DNA from: Bacteroidales bacterium
Lineage (GTDB): Bacteria > Bacteroidota > Bacteroidia > Bacteroidales > JALTDM01
Direction of reading: 5' to 3'
Assembly: GCA_026996635.1 (NCBI GenBank)
Contig: JALWKH010000055.1
Location: forward strand, 1 to 7,526
Length of the DNA stretch: 7,526 nt
The position numbers and the translations under genes are program-made. The notes below the pieces were generated by a model. That model was not told the DNA's origin and did no database searches. It saw only the letters and a program-made list of their open reading frames with translations. The stretch's first letter is position 1; each line of letters starts with the position of its first letter. Below are positions 1 to 6,383 of the stretch, piece after piece.

Positions 1-3
1 ATT

Positions 4-576
4 TTAAACAATGCCTGAAAATCCCATAAATGCCAATGACAAAATTCCGGCCGTAACCAAGGCAATCGGTATTCCTTTCATACCTTTCGGCACATTTACC
101 AAATCAAGATGTTCACGCAAACTGGCAAGTAATACAAGTGCCAAACCGAAACCGATACCTGTTGCAATCGCAAATACTGTTGACTCCATCAAATTGAAAT
201 TCTTTTGGATTACCAAAAGTGCAACACCAAGCACTGCACAGTTGGTAGTAATCAACGGCAAATAAATACCCAATGCCTGATAAAGCGACGGACTTGACTT
301 CTTAAGTATAATTTCAACCATCTGAACCAATGCCGCAATTACCAAAATAAATACTATCGTCTTTAAGAACACCAAATCCAATGGTCCCAACACATAATAA
401 TACAATAAATAAGTTGTAATAGTAGCAAGTGTCATTACAAAAATAACAGCTCCTGTCATTCCCACAGAAGTTGAAATCCTTGTGGAAACCCCCAAAAACG
501 GACAAATCCCCAAAAATTGGGCTAATACGATATTACTTACGAAAATCGCCGATATTATTATAACAAAATATTCCAT
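4..576 (-). CDS. rnfA: RnfA, membrane subunit of the Rnf ion-translocating ferredoxin:NAD+ oxidoreductase
   Basis: This is a 190-residue integral membrane protein with about six hydrophobic helices (roughly residues 4-24, 38-58, 70-90, 101-122, 133-152 and 170-189). The segment around residues 19-30 with G-I-C-P-F-L-G (C25) and the T-N-C-A-V-L-G segment (C113) are family hallmarks. In the related Rnf/Nqr structures, such cysteines from the RnfA/RnfE pair hold an iron centre in the middle of the membrane. RnfA and RnfE are inverted-topology paralogues that help form the ion path. The length is normal for the family. The ATG at 576-574 follows the rnfE stop by 11 bases and has no Shine-Dalgarno sequence. 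It is the last visible gene of the operon; its TAA lies 3 bases from the window edge, so any further operon gene cannot be seen. Confidence 0.96.
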   Translation of the reverse strand: MEYFVIIISAIFVSNIVLAQFLGICPFLGVSTRISTSVGMTGAVIFVMTLATITTYLLYYYVLGPLDLVFLKTIVFILVIAALVQMVEIILKKSSPSLYQALGIYLPLITTNCAVLGVALLVIQKNFNLMESTVFAIATGIGFGLALVLLASLREHLDLVNVPKGMKGIPIALVTAGILSLAFMGFSGIV

Positions 577-587
577 AACTGATATTT

Positions 588-1169
588 TTATGCTTTTCTA
601 AGTTTATTAACAATTGCAATTATATAACCCAAAGCTATAAATGCTCCCGGAGCAAGAACAAACACAAGCATACCGTCACCTTGGATAAACTTCAAACCAA
701 AGATAGAACCGCTTCCCAATATTTCTCTTGTTGCACCCAACAGCACCAGTGCAAAAGTAAAACCTAATCCCATTCCCAAACCGTCAATTAATGATGACCA
801 AACACCATTTTTAGAAGCAAAGGCTTCGGCTCTACCAAGCACTATACAGTTCACAACAATAAGAGGGATAAACAATCCGAGTTGTTCGTGCAATTCGGGT
901 GCATAACCCGCCATCAACAAATCTACCAATGTAACAAAAGAAGCAATAACTACAATAAATGAGGGAATACGCACTTTGTCTGGAACAAAGCCTTTGATTA
1001 GAGAAATAACAATATTCGACATAACCAGTACAAAAGCTGTTGCAAGTCCCATACCTAGACCATTCATAGCCGATGTAGTTGTACCAAGTGTCGGACACAT
1101 ACCGAGTACCAACACAAAAATCGGGTTTTCTTTAATAAACCCTTTGATAAAATTTTGCCATTGGTTCAT
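588..1169 (-). CDS. rnfE: RnfE, membrane subunit of the Rnf complex
   Basis: This 193-residue polytopic membrane protein is a paralogue of RnfA. Typical RnfE features are the early segment with G-M-C-P-T-L-G-T (C25), the following glycine/alanine-rich helix, V-N-C-I-V-L-G-R (C108), and the [10 protein letters not shown] segment near residues 143-152. C25 and C108 are the positions expected to pair with the RnfA cysteines around an intramembrane iron centre; this is known from the family and is not shown here directly. The start is well supported: the ATG overlaps the rnfG stop as ATGA (1166-1169), and a strong Shine-Dalgarno sequence lies 9 bases upstream. The stop is followed by rnfA after 11 bases. 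Confidence 0.96.
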   Translation of the reverse strand: MNQWQNFIKGFIKENPIFVLVLGMCPTLGTTTSAMNGLGMGLATAFVLVMSNIVISLIKGFVPDKVRIPSFIVVIASFVTLVDLLMAGYAPELHEQLGLFIPLIVVNCIVLGRAEAFASKNGVWSSLIDGLGMGLGFTFALVLLGATREILGSGSIFGLKFIQGDGMLVFVLAPGAFIALGYIIAIVNKLRKA

Positions 1170-1750
1170 TTTATTTTCCCTCCTTTTTGTAATGTTTTAT
1201 ATGCTCTGTCCAATGCATCACAAAATGCTCTAGAACTGATTGTAGCGGCTGTAATTGCATCAACATCACCTCCGTCTTTCTTTACTATCAACTTCTTTTC
1301 TGCAGGATTAAATCCGTGAAATTGACTTTTAAATTTTTCACTTGTCATTTTGCTACCCAATCCGGGAGTTTCGGAGTGTGCCAATACTTTTGTGTTTTCA
1401 ATTACGCCGTCGGGCAAGAAACCAACCATTATGTCTATATGTCCGCTAAACCCTTTATCTGTATAAGTTTTCACTGCATATCCGACAATTTCTCCGCCTT
1501 TCTTAGCGGGATAAACTTCTATTTTACCGCTACCATCATAGGCTTCCATTTCAAACTTTTCGTCAAAAGGATTATTGTCAAATGGCGGAACAACTTCTTT
1601 TATAGCTTGCAATTCTTTTTTCAAACTTGCTTCTTCAATGGGCTTTTTTGTGATTTCGTACACATAGCCCAATGCACCTGCCGACACTACCGAAATAATC
1701 AGCAAGGTCAGCACCATATTTAATAATGTGGATTCTTTTTTACTTGCCAT
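1166..1750 (-). CDS. rnfG: RnfG, periplasmic FMN-binding subunit of the Rnf complex
   Basis: This is a 194-residue protein with one N-terminal transmembrane helix (about residues 11-31) and a soluble FMN-binding domain. The FMN attachment motif is T-A-A-T at 167-170 within [11 protein letters not shown]; by homology T170 carries FMN through a phosphoester bond. The [10 protein letters not shown] segment (residues 125-134) is another conserved RnfG signature. In the complex, RnfG passes electrons between RnfD and the membrane iron centre. The gene starts 11 bases inside the 3' end of rnfD (overlap 1740-1750), and its TGA overlaps the rnfE ATG, so translational coupling on both sides is likely. 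A strong Shine-Dalgarno sequence supports the ATG at 1750-1748. The length is usual. Confidence 0.96.
   Translation of the reverse strand: MASKKESTLLNMVLTLLIISVVSAGALGYVYEITKKPIEEASLKKELQAIKEVVPPFDNNPFDEKFEMEAYDGSGKIEVYPAKKGGEIVGYAVKTYTDKGFSGHIDIMVGFLPDGVIENTKVLAHSETPGLGSKMTSEKFKSQFHGFNPAEKKLIVKKDGGDVDAITAATISSRAFCDALDRAYKTLQKGGKIK
1178..1184 (-). promoter_or_regulatory. Strong Shine-Dalgarno sequence of rnfE
   Basis: The minus strand reads AGGAGGG, with the AGGAGG core at 1184-1179 and 9 bases between the core and the rnfE ATG. It sits inside the last codons of rnfG, where it encodes the G-G of the C-terminal K-G-G-K-I-K. Such a site is uncommon in Bacteroidota and fixes the rnfE start. Confidence 0.8.
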
Positions 1751-2756
1751 TTTTCTTTACCTCCCCGTATAATTTTGGTTTAGAATACATATTTATCAAT
1801 GGTACAAATGCATTCATAATAAGAATTGCAAACGACATTCCTTCGGGATATGCACCCCAAACACGGATAACAACAACCAATATTCCTATACCTATTCCGA
1901 AAATTGTCATTCCTTTAGGTGTCATAGGTGATGTTACCATATCGGTAGCCATAAAGAAAGACCCCAACATCATACCACCTGTAAGTAAGTGGAACAACGG
2001 ATCGGCATATTTATCTGGATCAGCCAAATGCAAAATTCCCGTAAAAACTACTACGGTTGTAAGTATGGCAACAGGTATTTGCCAATTTACAATCTTTTTC
2101 CAAATCAAAAACAAACCTCCAAGCAACAATGCCAAAGCACTGATTTCTCCGAGCGAACCACCTACGTGTCCTAAAAACATATTCCAATAATCGGGAATTT
2201 GTGCCATAAGTTGGGAAATGCTTTCCCCGTTTTTTACGCCTTCTTTAATTACTCCCAACGGTGTAGCACCGGTAACTGCATCTGTATAAGCAGTCAGGTT
2301 TTGTCCGCCGGGTGTAGGCCAAGAAGTCATAGCTACAGGAAAAGATATGAGCAAGAAAACACGACCTACCAATGCGGGATTAAATACATTGTTTCCGAGC
2401 CCGCCGAAAGACATTTTGCCTATTCCTATAGCAACCAATGCACCTACAATTACCATCCAAATGGGCAAGTTTGAAGGAACATTGAAAGCAAGCAATAAAC
2501 CTGTTATTATTGCAGAACCGTCCGAGATGGTCGGTTTCTTTTTCATCAAAAACTTTTGGATAAACCATTCGAAAAACACTGCGGAACCTACTGCCGTCAA
2601 TGTAACGATAAGCGCCCCCAAACCGAAATAAGCCAGCGACACCAGAAGTTCCGGAATTAGTGCCAATATAACAAGGTACATAATTTTCTTTACCGAGTTA
2701 TTGGCGTGAACGTGTGGTGAATGAGATATAACCAACTTCAATTTATTATCTTTCAT
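1740..2756 (-). CDS. rnfD: RnfD, membrane subunit with covalent FMN
   Basis: This 338-residue polytopic protein has about nine or ten hydrophobic helices between residues 25 and 322. The N-terminal S-H-S-P-H segment (11-15) is typical of RnfD. The flavinylation motif is T-G-A-T at 162-165 in A-V-T-G-A-T-P-L-G; T165 is the expected FMN-bearing threonine. Other family segments are S-D-G-S-A-I-I-T-G (78-86), the N-N-V-F-N-P-A (122-128) loop, and the M-A-T-D-M-V-T-S-P segment (269-277). RnfD carries a membrane flavin in the chain between RnfC/RnfB and RnfG. The ATG lies 6 bases after the rnfC TAG with no clear Shine-Dalgarno sequence. The final codons, for V-K-K-N-G-K, double as the rnfG ribosome-binding region and start. 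Confidence 0.96.
   Translation of the reverse strand: MKDNKLKLVISHSPHVHANNSVKKIMYLVILALIPELLVSLAYFGLGALIVTLTAVGSAVFFEWFIQKFLMKKKPTISDGSAIITGLLLAFNVPSNLPIWMVIVGALVAIGIGKMSFGGLGNNVFNPALVGRVFLLISFPVAMTSWPTPGGQNLTAYTDAVTGATPLGVIKEGVKNGESISQLMAQIPDYWNMFLGHVGGSLGEISALALLLGGLFLIWKKIVNWQIPVAILTTVVVFTGILHLADPDKYADPLFHLLTGGMMLGSFFMATDMVTSPMTPKGMTIFGIGIGILVVVIRVWGAYPEGMSFAILIMNAFVPLINMYSKPKLYGEVKKNGK
1759..1766 (-). promoter_or_regulatory. Strong Shine-Dalgarno sequence of rnfG
   Basis: The minus strand reads GGGGAGGT at 1766-1759, with 8 bases before the rnfG ATG. It lies within rnfD, where it encodes the G-E-V of the RnfD C-terminal tail. It supports the chosen rnfG start inside rnfD and efficient initiation at this junction. 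Confidence 0.8.
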
Positions 2757-2762
2757 CTTTCA

Positions 2763-4118
2763 CTATTTTTTTTGTTTTTGTGCTCTTTCTGCTCTTATTT
2801 GATCCATAACGGTCTTCTTACCCAATCGGATATAATCCAAAAGCGGTCTGTATGTAGGACAAATAAAACTACAAGATCCGCATTCGATACAGTCTGTAAT
2901 GTGATTTTTTCTGGCTACATCATACATTTGTTTTTCCGTAACCGTCATCAGCAAGTAAGGTTCAAGCCCTGAAGGACAAACACTTACACATTTGGCACAT
3001 CTGATACAATCTTGGTATGGTTTGCGGTGTGCAGCTTCTTCGGGGAAGAAGATTACTCCGGATGTTCCTTTTTGAACAGGCACATCAAGGCTTGACAACG
3101 CTTTACCAGTCATAGGTCCGCCTGCTATAATCTTACCGGTATTTTCAGGTACACCGCCTGCAAATTCCACCAATTCTTTTATGGGAGTTCCTATTCTTAC
3201 AATGTAATTTGCAGGATTTGGAAAGTTTGTTCCGCTTACGGTTACAGTCCTTTCAATCAAAGGCATATTTTTTTGAACAGCCTTGTAAACGGCAACGGTA
3301 GTACCGACATTTTGAACTACCACTCCAACATCAATAGGCAATCCGCCGGAAGGAACTTCTCTGCCCAGAATAGCATTTATAAGCTGTTTTTCACCTCCTT
3401 GCGGATATTTCATTTTGAGCGGCTGAATTGTTATGCCACCGTATTCTTTAGAAATCTTTGTGAGATATTCTATCGCATCGGGTTTATTGTTTTCTATACC
3501 GATAATAGCTTTATCCACTCCGAGTGCTTTCATCAAAATTTTTGTACCGACCATCAATTCGTGCCCTTTTTCGAGCATTGTCCTGTGGTCAACAGTAAGG
3601 TAAGGTTCGCACTCTACTCCGTTTATTATTACATATTCGGCTTTCTTTCCGGGTGGCGGTGTCAATTTCACATTAGTAGGGAATGTAGCACCACCCATAC
3701 CTACAACACCTGCTTTTTTTACTTTTTCTACAATTTCTTGCGGAGAATATGGAATATCTTTTACCAAATCATCAGATGTATCAATACCGTCTTCCCAAAC
3801 TTCTTCTTTGTCGGTTTTGATGTATATGGCTGTTTTTTTGTATCCGCTTGCATCAATGGCATTATCAATCTTCATTACCTTACCGGTAACGGAAGAATGT
3901 ATGTTTGCAGAAATAAACCCGCTTGCTTCTGCTATAAGTTGACCGGTTTTTACCTTATCACCTTTTTTCACCAAAACCTTAGCGGGAGCACCCAAATGCT
4001 GCGTAACATGAATAATCGCCATCTTTGGTAAAGGTGCTTTCACAAAAGGTTTATCAGCGGAAAACTTATTATCGGCAGGGTGAACACCACCCTTTTTAAA
4101 AGTCTTTAATGCCACCAT
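2763..4118 (-). CDS. rnfC: RnfC, NADH/FMN-binding iron-sulfur subunit
   Basis: This is a 451-residue peripheral subunit that exchanges electrons with NAD(H). The N-terminal G-G-V-H-P motif (10-14) opens the RnfC N-terminal domain. A glycine-rich G-V-V-G-M-G-G-A-T-F-P-T loop (137-148) and N-G-V-E-C-E-P-Y (166-173) mark the NADH/FMN-binding fold shared with NuoF. A ubiquitin-like SLBB domain should follow (about 285-340). Two [4Fe-4S] motifs close the protein: C371, C374, C377, C381 and C410, C413, C416, C420. It ends in a short basic tail. It lacks the long alanine/lysine-rich C-terminal repeats of enterobacterial RsxC, as is usual for the short RnfC type. The ATG is 2 bases after the rnfB TGA and has no Shine-Dalgarno sequence. 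Confidence 0.97.
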   Translation of the reverse strand: MVALKTFKKGGVHPADNKFSADKPFVKAPLPKMAIIHVTQHLGAPAKVLVKKGDKVKTGQLIAEASGFISANIHSSVTGKVMKIDNAIDASGYKKTAIYIKTDKEEVWEDGIDTSDDLVKDIPYSPQEIVEKVKKAGVVGMGGATFPTNVKLTPPPGKKAEYVIINGVECEPYLTVDHRTMLEKGHELMVGTKILMKALGVDKAIIGIENNKPDAIEYLTKISKEYGGITIQPLKMKYPQGGEKQLINAILGREVPSGGLPIDVGVVVQNVGTTVAVYKAVQKNMPLIERTVTVSGTNFPNPANYIVRIGTPIKELVEFAGGVPENTGKIIAGGPMTGKALSSLDVPVQKGTSGVIFFPEEAAHRKPYQDCIRCAKCVSVCPSGLEPYLLMTVTEKQMYDVARKNHITDCIECGSCSFICPTYRPLLDYIRLGKKTVMDQIRAERAQKQKK

Positions 4119-4120
4119 AA

Positions 4121-5155
4121 TCAGTTATTATTTTCGTTGGTTTCGTTTTTCTTTTCTTCAGTCTTATTTTCATCCTGTTTTACCTCAGGTTGTTTAGCTT
4201 CCGTTTTTTCTTCTTTCGGTTTATCCTCTTTAGGCAAATCGGAAATATTTATTGGTTTGGCTGTAGTTTGTCCTTTAGTTTCATTTGCCTTTTTTGCCGT
4301 AGCTGCAGCTTTCTTTTTTGCAGGTTTCGGTTTACGAGGCGGGAAATTAACTTCCCAAATAGCTCCTGTAGGACAAACTTCTACACAAGCACGGCAAAGC
4401 ACGCATTTTTTATCATCAATGTAGGCAAGATTATCATACATTGTAATAGCATCGAACTTACAAGCATCATAACAAAGACCGCAACCGATACAAGCTACGC
4501 TACAAGCTTTTTTGGCAGGACCTGCAGGATCTTCGTTTATACAGCTTACAAATATTTTTCTGTCACGCTTACCAAGAACTCTAAGTTCGATAATATCTCT
4601 CGGACAAGCTTCTACACAAGCACCGCAAGCCGTACATTTATCTTCGTCTACAACAGGCAAACCTGTTTTTTCGTCCATATGCAAAGCATCAAAATCGCAA
4701 GCACGCACACAATCTGCAAGTCCTAAACACCCGTAATGGCAGTCCGTTTCACCTCCGTAAAGTTGGTGGGCTACAGCACAATTTTCAGGTCCTTCGTAAA
4801 CATTGTGGTGTTCTCGGTGTTCGTAACTCCCCGCACACCTGACCACAGCAACTTGCCGCCTTTGCTCTTGTACTTCCATTCCCAATATTTCGGCGACTTT
4901 TTTCATCACATCATTGCCACCGACAGGACAATACAAATTGTCTAAATTATCGGCTTTGGCACACGCTTCGGCAAAAGCCCTACAACCGGGATAACCGCAC
5001 CCACCGCAATTGGCACTTGGCAATGCTTCTTCAATATCATCTATTCTGGGATCTTCTTCCACTTTGAATTTTTGTGCAACGAAATACAAAATAATCGCTG
5101 ACACTACCGCCACTGCACCAAGGGTGAGTATCGAATTTAACAAAACTTCACTCAT
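4121..5155 (-). CDS. rnfB: RnfB, multi-cluster iron-sulfur subunit (ferredoxin entry point) with a charged C-terminal tail
   Basis: This 344-residue protein is anchored by one N-terminal helix (about residues 5-27). The Fe-S domain C50-x2-C53-x4-C58-x17-C76 comes first, then a cysteine-rich section (C107, C126, C139, C143, C149, C153), a ferredoxin motif C174/C177/C180/C184, another cysteine group (C205, C218, C222, C225, C228, C232) and a last ferredoxin motif C251/C254/C257/C261. It is thus the long, multi-cluster RnfB type of anaerobes and not the short enterobacterial type. RnfB accepts electrons from reduced ferredoxin. From about residue 272 to the end there is a roughly 70-residue lysine/alanine/proline-rich, then glutamate/lysine/asparagine-rich tail with no recognisable domain. 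The ATG lies 15 bases after the rseC stop. Confidence 0.97.
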   Translation of the reverse strand: MSEVLLNSILTLGAVAVVSAIILYFVAQKFKVEEDPRIDDIEEALPSANCGGCGYPGCRAFAEACAKADNLDNLYCPVGGNDVMKKVAEILGMEVQEQRRQVAVVRCAGSYEHREHHNVYEGPENCAVAHQLYGGETDCHYGCLGLADCVRACDFDALHMDEKTGLPVVDEDKCTACGACVEACPRDIIELRVLGKRDRKIFVSCINEDPAGPAKKACSVACIGCGLCYDACKFDAITMYDNLAYIDDKKCVLCRACVEVCPTGAIWEVNFPPRKPKPAKKKAAATAKKANETKGQTTAKPINISDLPKEDKPKEEKTEAKQPEVKQDENKTEEKKNETNENNN

Positions 5156-5170
5156 TTGTTTCCGTTTTTA

Positions 5171-5587
5171 TTATTCAATTTCAAAACTAAATTCTCTTTC
5201 AAATTTCTTTGTTAGCATATATAAAAAAAAGTAATAAGGACCTAAACTTGCCAATGCCAAAAGACCGGACAAAGGCTCATTGCAGGTAAAAGAATAGGAT
5301 ACGATAAGAACTGTCATCAAAACAATAAAAGGTAAGATATATCCGAGGAATAATGCTTTAAGCCCGAGTGATTCTGTCATTACTACATTTACTTGCTCGC
5401 CAATTTCATACTTTTCCAAACCGGTCAAGGGCTTTTTTACTTTTATCTCTTTTTCTTGCATTTCAGAAGCACTGCACACTCCTTTCAACTGGCAAGAAGC
5501 ACACGCTGCCTTTGAAACTATGGTTACTTTTATAGAATCTTCACCAACCTCTTTAATTATGGCATCGTGCTTAATTAATTCCGACAT
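5171..5587 (-). CDS. rseC: RseC / SoxR-reducing-system family membrane protein
   Basis: This 138-residue protein has a small N-terminal domain and two C-terminal transmembrane helices (about 77-98 and 107-125). The N-terminal domain holds C29-x2-C32-x5-C38, the same spacing as E. coli RseC, where the protein belongs to the Rsx (Rnf-like) system that keeps SoxR reduced. The middle segment E-I-G-E-Q-V-N-V-V-M (61-70) fits the family's small beta domain. It is the first gene of the rnf operon, directly behind the predicted promoter and 15 bases ahead of rnfB. This supports a role in assembling the Rnf complex, modulating it or delivering electrons from it; the exact role is not known from the sequence. 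No SoxR gene is visible. The ATG at 5587-5585 lacks a Shine-Dalgarno sequence. Confidence 0.88.
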   Translation of the reverse strand: MSELIKHDAIIKEVGEDSIKVTIVSKAACASCQLKGVCSASEMQEKEIKVKKPLTGLEKYEIGEQVNVVMTESLGLKALFLGYILPFIVLMTVLIVSYSFTCNEPLSGLLALASLGPYYFFLYMLTKKFEREFSFEIE

Positions 5588-5603
5588 TATTAAGGCTTAA
5601 AAT

Positions 5604-5615
5604 TTTTTGCAAAAA
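5604..5615. repeat. Perfect 12-base palindrome over the -7 element, possible operator
   Basis: TTTTTGCAAAAA reads the same on both strands. It overlaps the -7 element of the predicted rseC-rnf promoter and the probable transcription start. That is where a repressor would sit, but in such AT-rich DNA chance is a fair alternative. Confidence 0.35.
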
Positions 5616-5639
5616 TATCTTTTTTTTCGCAATGCCAAA
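5610..5639 (-). promoter_or_regulatory. Predicted Bacteroidota promoter of the rseC-rnfBCDGEA operon
   Basis: On the minus strand TTTG (5639-5636) is followed after 18 bases by TATTTTTG (5617-5610), a full match to the Bacteroidota primary-sigma -7 consensus TAnnTTTG with the -33 TTTG. The spacer contains a run of eight A. Transcription should begin near 5602-5605, giving a leader of only about 15-20 bases before the rseC ATG at 5587. No comparable site was seen elsewhere between these genes. Confidence 0.65.
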
Positions 5640-5665
5640 GTAGTAACAAACATTTCTTTTGAAAA

Positions 5666-5679
5666 TTGATTTTTATCAG
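5666..5679. promoter_or_regulatory. FNR/Crp-type box upstream of the rnf promoter
   Basis: The plus strand reads TTGAT-TTTT-ATCAG, matching nine of the ten fixed positions of the FNR consensus TTGAT-N4-ATCAA. Its centre lies about 68-70 bases upstream of the inferred transcription start, close to a class I activator position. It sits in the 121-base gap between the lipoprotein and rseC. The regulator is unknown, and Bacteroidota Crp/Fnr proteins may prefer other sites. Confidence 0.4.
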
Positions 5680-5708
5680 CCGTAAAAAGATTTTTGAACA
5701 AATCCAAA

Positions 5709-6383
5709 TTATATCCTCTCCCAATACACCAATGTTGCATAGTCGATGCGGTCTTCTATCGGAATACCCATACCAATGTTGTGGTAAGACTTAATTTCTT
5801 CATAAACTTTTCTGACCAAACCTATACCCTTCCGATAAACTTCATATTCGTAATCTTTGCTGATTTCGGTAAGTTCATTTTTGTGCAGCACTACCACACT
5901 ATCGCCTTGATAAGTTGTTATTTCATACATAAGGGTTTCGGCTGCATTATATTTGTTTCCGTCCCACATCTTACTTGGTTCCAAAGGGAAAGCCAGTTTC
6001 ACATAAGGTACATTCTCCTCATATTCAATCACTTCAAAATCCGTTTTGGCTATCCACCACACATCTTTAAGTTGCCACAAAGAATCTTGCAATGAGTTTG
6101 CCACATACCTGTAAAGCTTAATCGCACTCCTGCCTTCATCATCGCTAAACGGATCGGCTTCAACCTGTTTAAGATAGTAAACCGTAGTGTCGTACACACC
6201 CGAAGCGGCATCAATATTTATTTCCGTTACTTTATAAACATTTACCGGTGCTTCCGCAGAAAAAGGGAAATAATCGTAACCATAGTATATACCGCCGCTT
6301 GAAGCAGTATCATCTTTTCGACAAGATGAAAAAACAAGCAAAATTAAAATTACTATGAAAAAATTATGCAGTTTCATCATCAT
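5709..6383 (-). CDS. Predicted lipoprotein of unknown function, possibly surface-exposed
   Basis: I place the start at the first of three consecutive ATG codons (6383, 6380, 6377), giving 224 residues; an upstream TTG at 6404 is less likely. A hydrophobic signal of about 12 residues ends at a lipobox-like F-S-S-C (C21). The mature end C-R-K-D-D fits the lipoprotein export signal C-x-K-(D/E)2 described for surface lipoproteins of Capnocytophaga. The mature part is rich in tyrosine, tryptophan and acidic residues, has no other cysteine and reads as mostly beta structure. Sections such as L-W-Q-L-K-D-V-W-W and Y-V-K-L-A-F-P-L-E resemble, from memory, a family of uncharacterised Bacteroidota lipoproteins. 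The start overlaps the 3' end of the MscS-like gene by up to 20 bases. No function can be assigned. Confidence 0.8.
   Translation of the reverse strand: MMMKLHNFFIVILILLVFSSCRKDDTASSGGIYYGYDYFPFSAEAPVNVYKVTEINIDAASGVYDTTVYYLKQVEADPFSDDEGRSAIKLYRYVANSLQDSLWQLKDVWWIAKTDFEVIEYEENVPYVKLAFPLEPSKMWDGNKYNAAETLMYEITTYQGDSVVVLHKNELTEISKDYEYEVYRKGIGLVRKVYEEIKSYHNIGMGIPIEDRIDYATLVYWERI

Noticed and set aside
3273..4031. A 252-codon open frame on the plus strand opposite rnfC
   Set aside because: It is fully antisense to a certain gene. Its translation is rich in phenylalanine, tyrosine, cysteine and asparagine, as expected from the complement of lysine- and glycine-rich coding sequence. It shows no domain or ribosome site.
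4..5155. Na+-translocating NADH:quinone oxidoreductase (Nqr) instead of Rnf
   Set aside because: The presence of a multi-cluster RnfB and an RnfC with two [4Fe-4S] motifs, and the absence of NqrA- and NqrF-like genes, identify the operon as Rnf.
5666..5708. A rho-independent terminator after the lipoprotein
   Set aside because: The inverted repeats here have stems of only 4-5 mostly A-T pairs and no GC-rich hairpin with a T run in the right place. Termination between the two blocks is possible but not supported by the sequence.
5694..6095. A 133-codon open frame on the plus strand opposite the lipoprotein
   Set aside because: Its translation has the phenylalanine/histidine/isoleucine-rich bias of an antisense shadow. 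No promoter or ribosome-binding site was seen, and the minus-strand gene has a signal peptide and lipobox.
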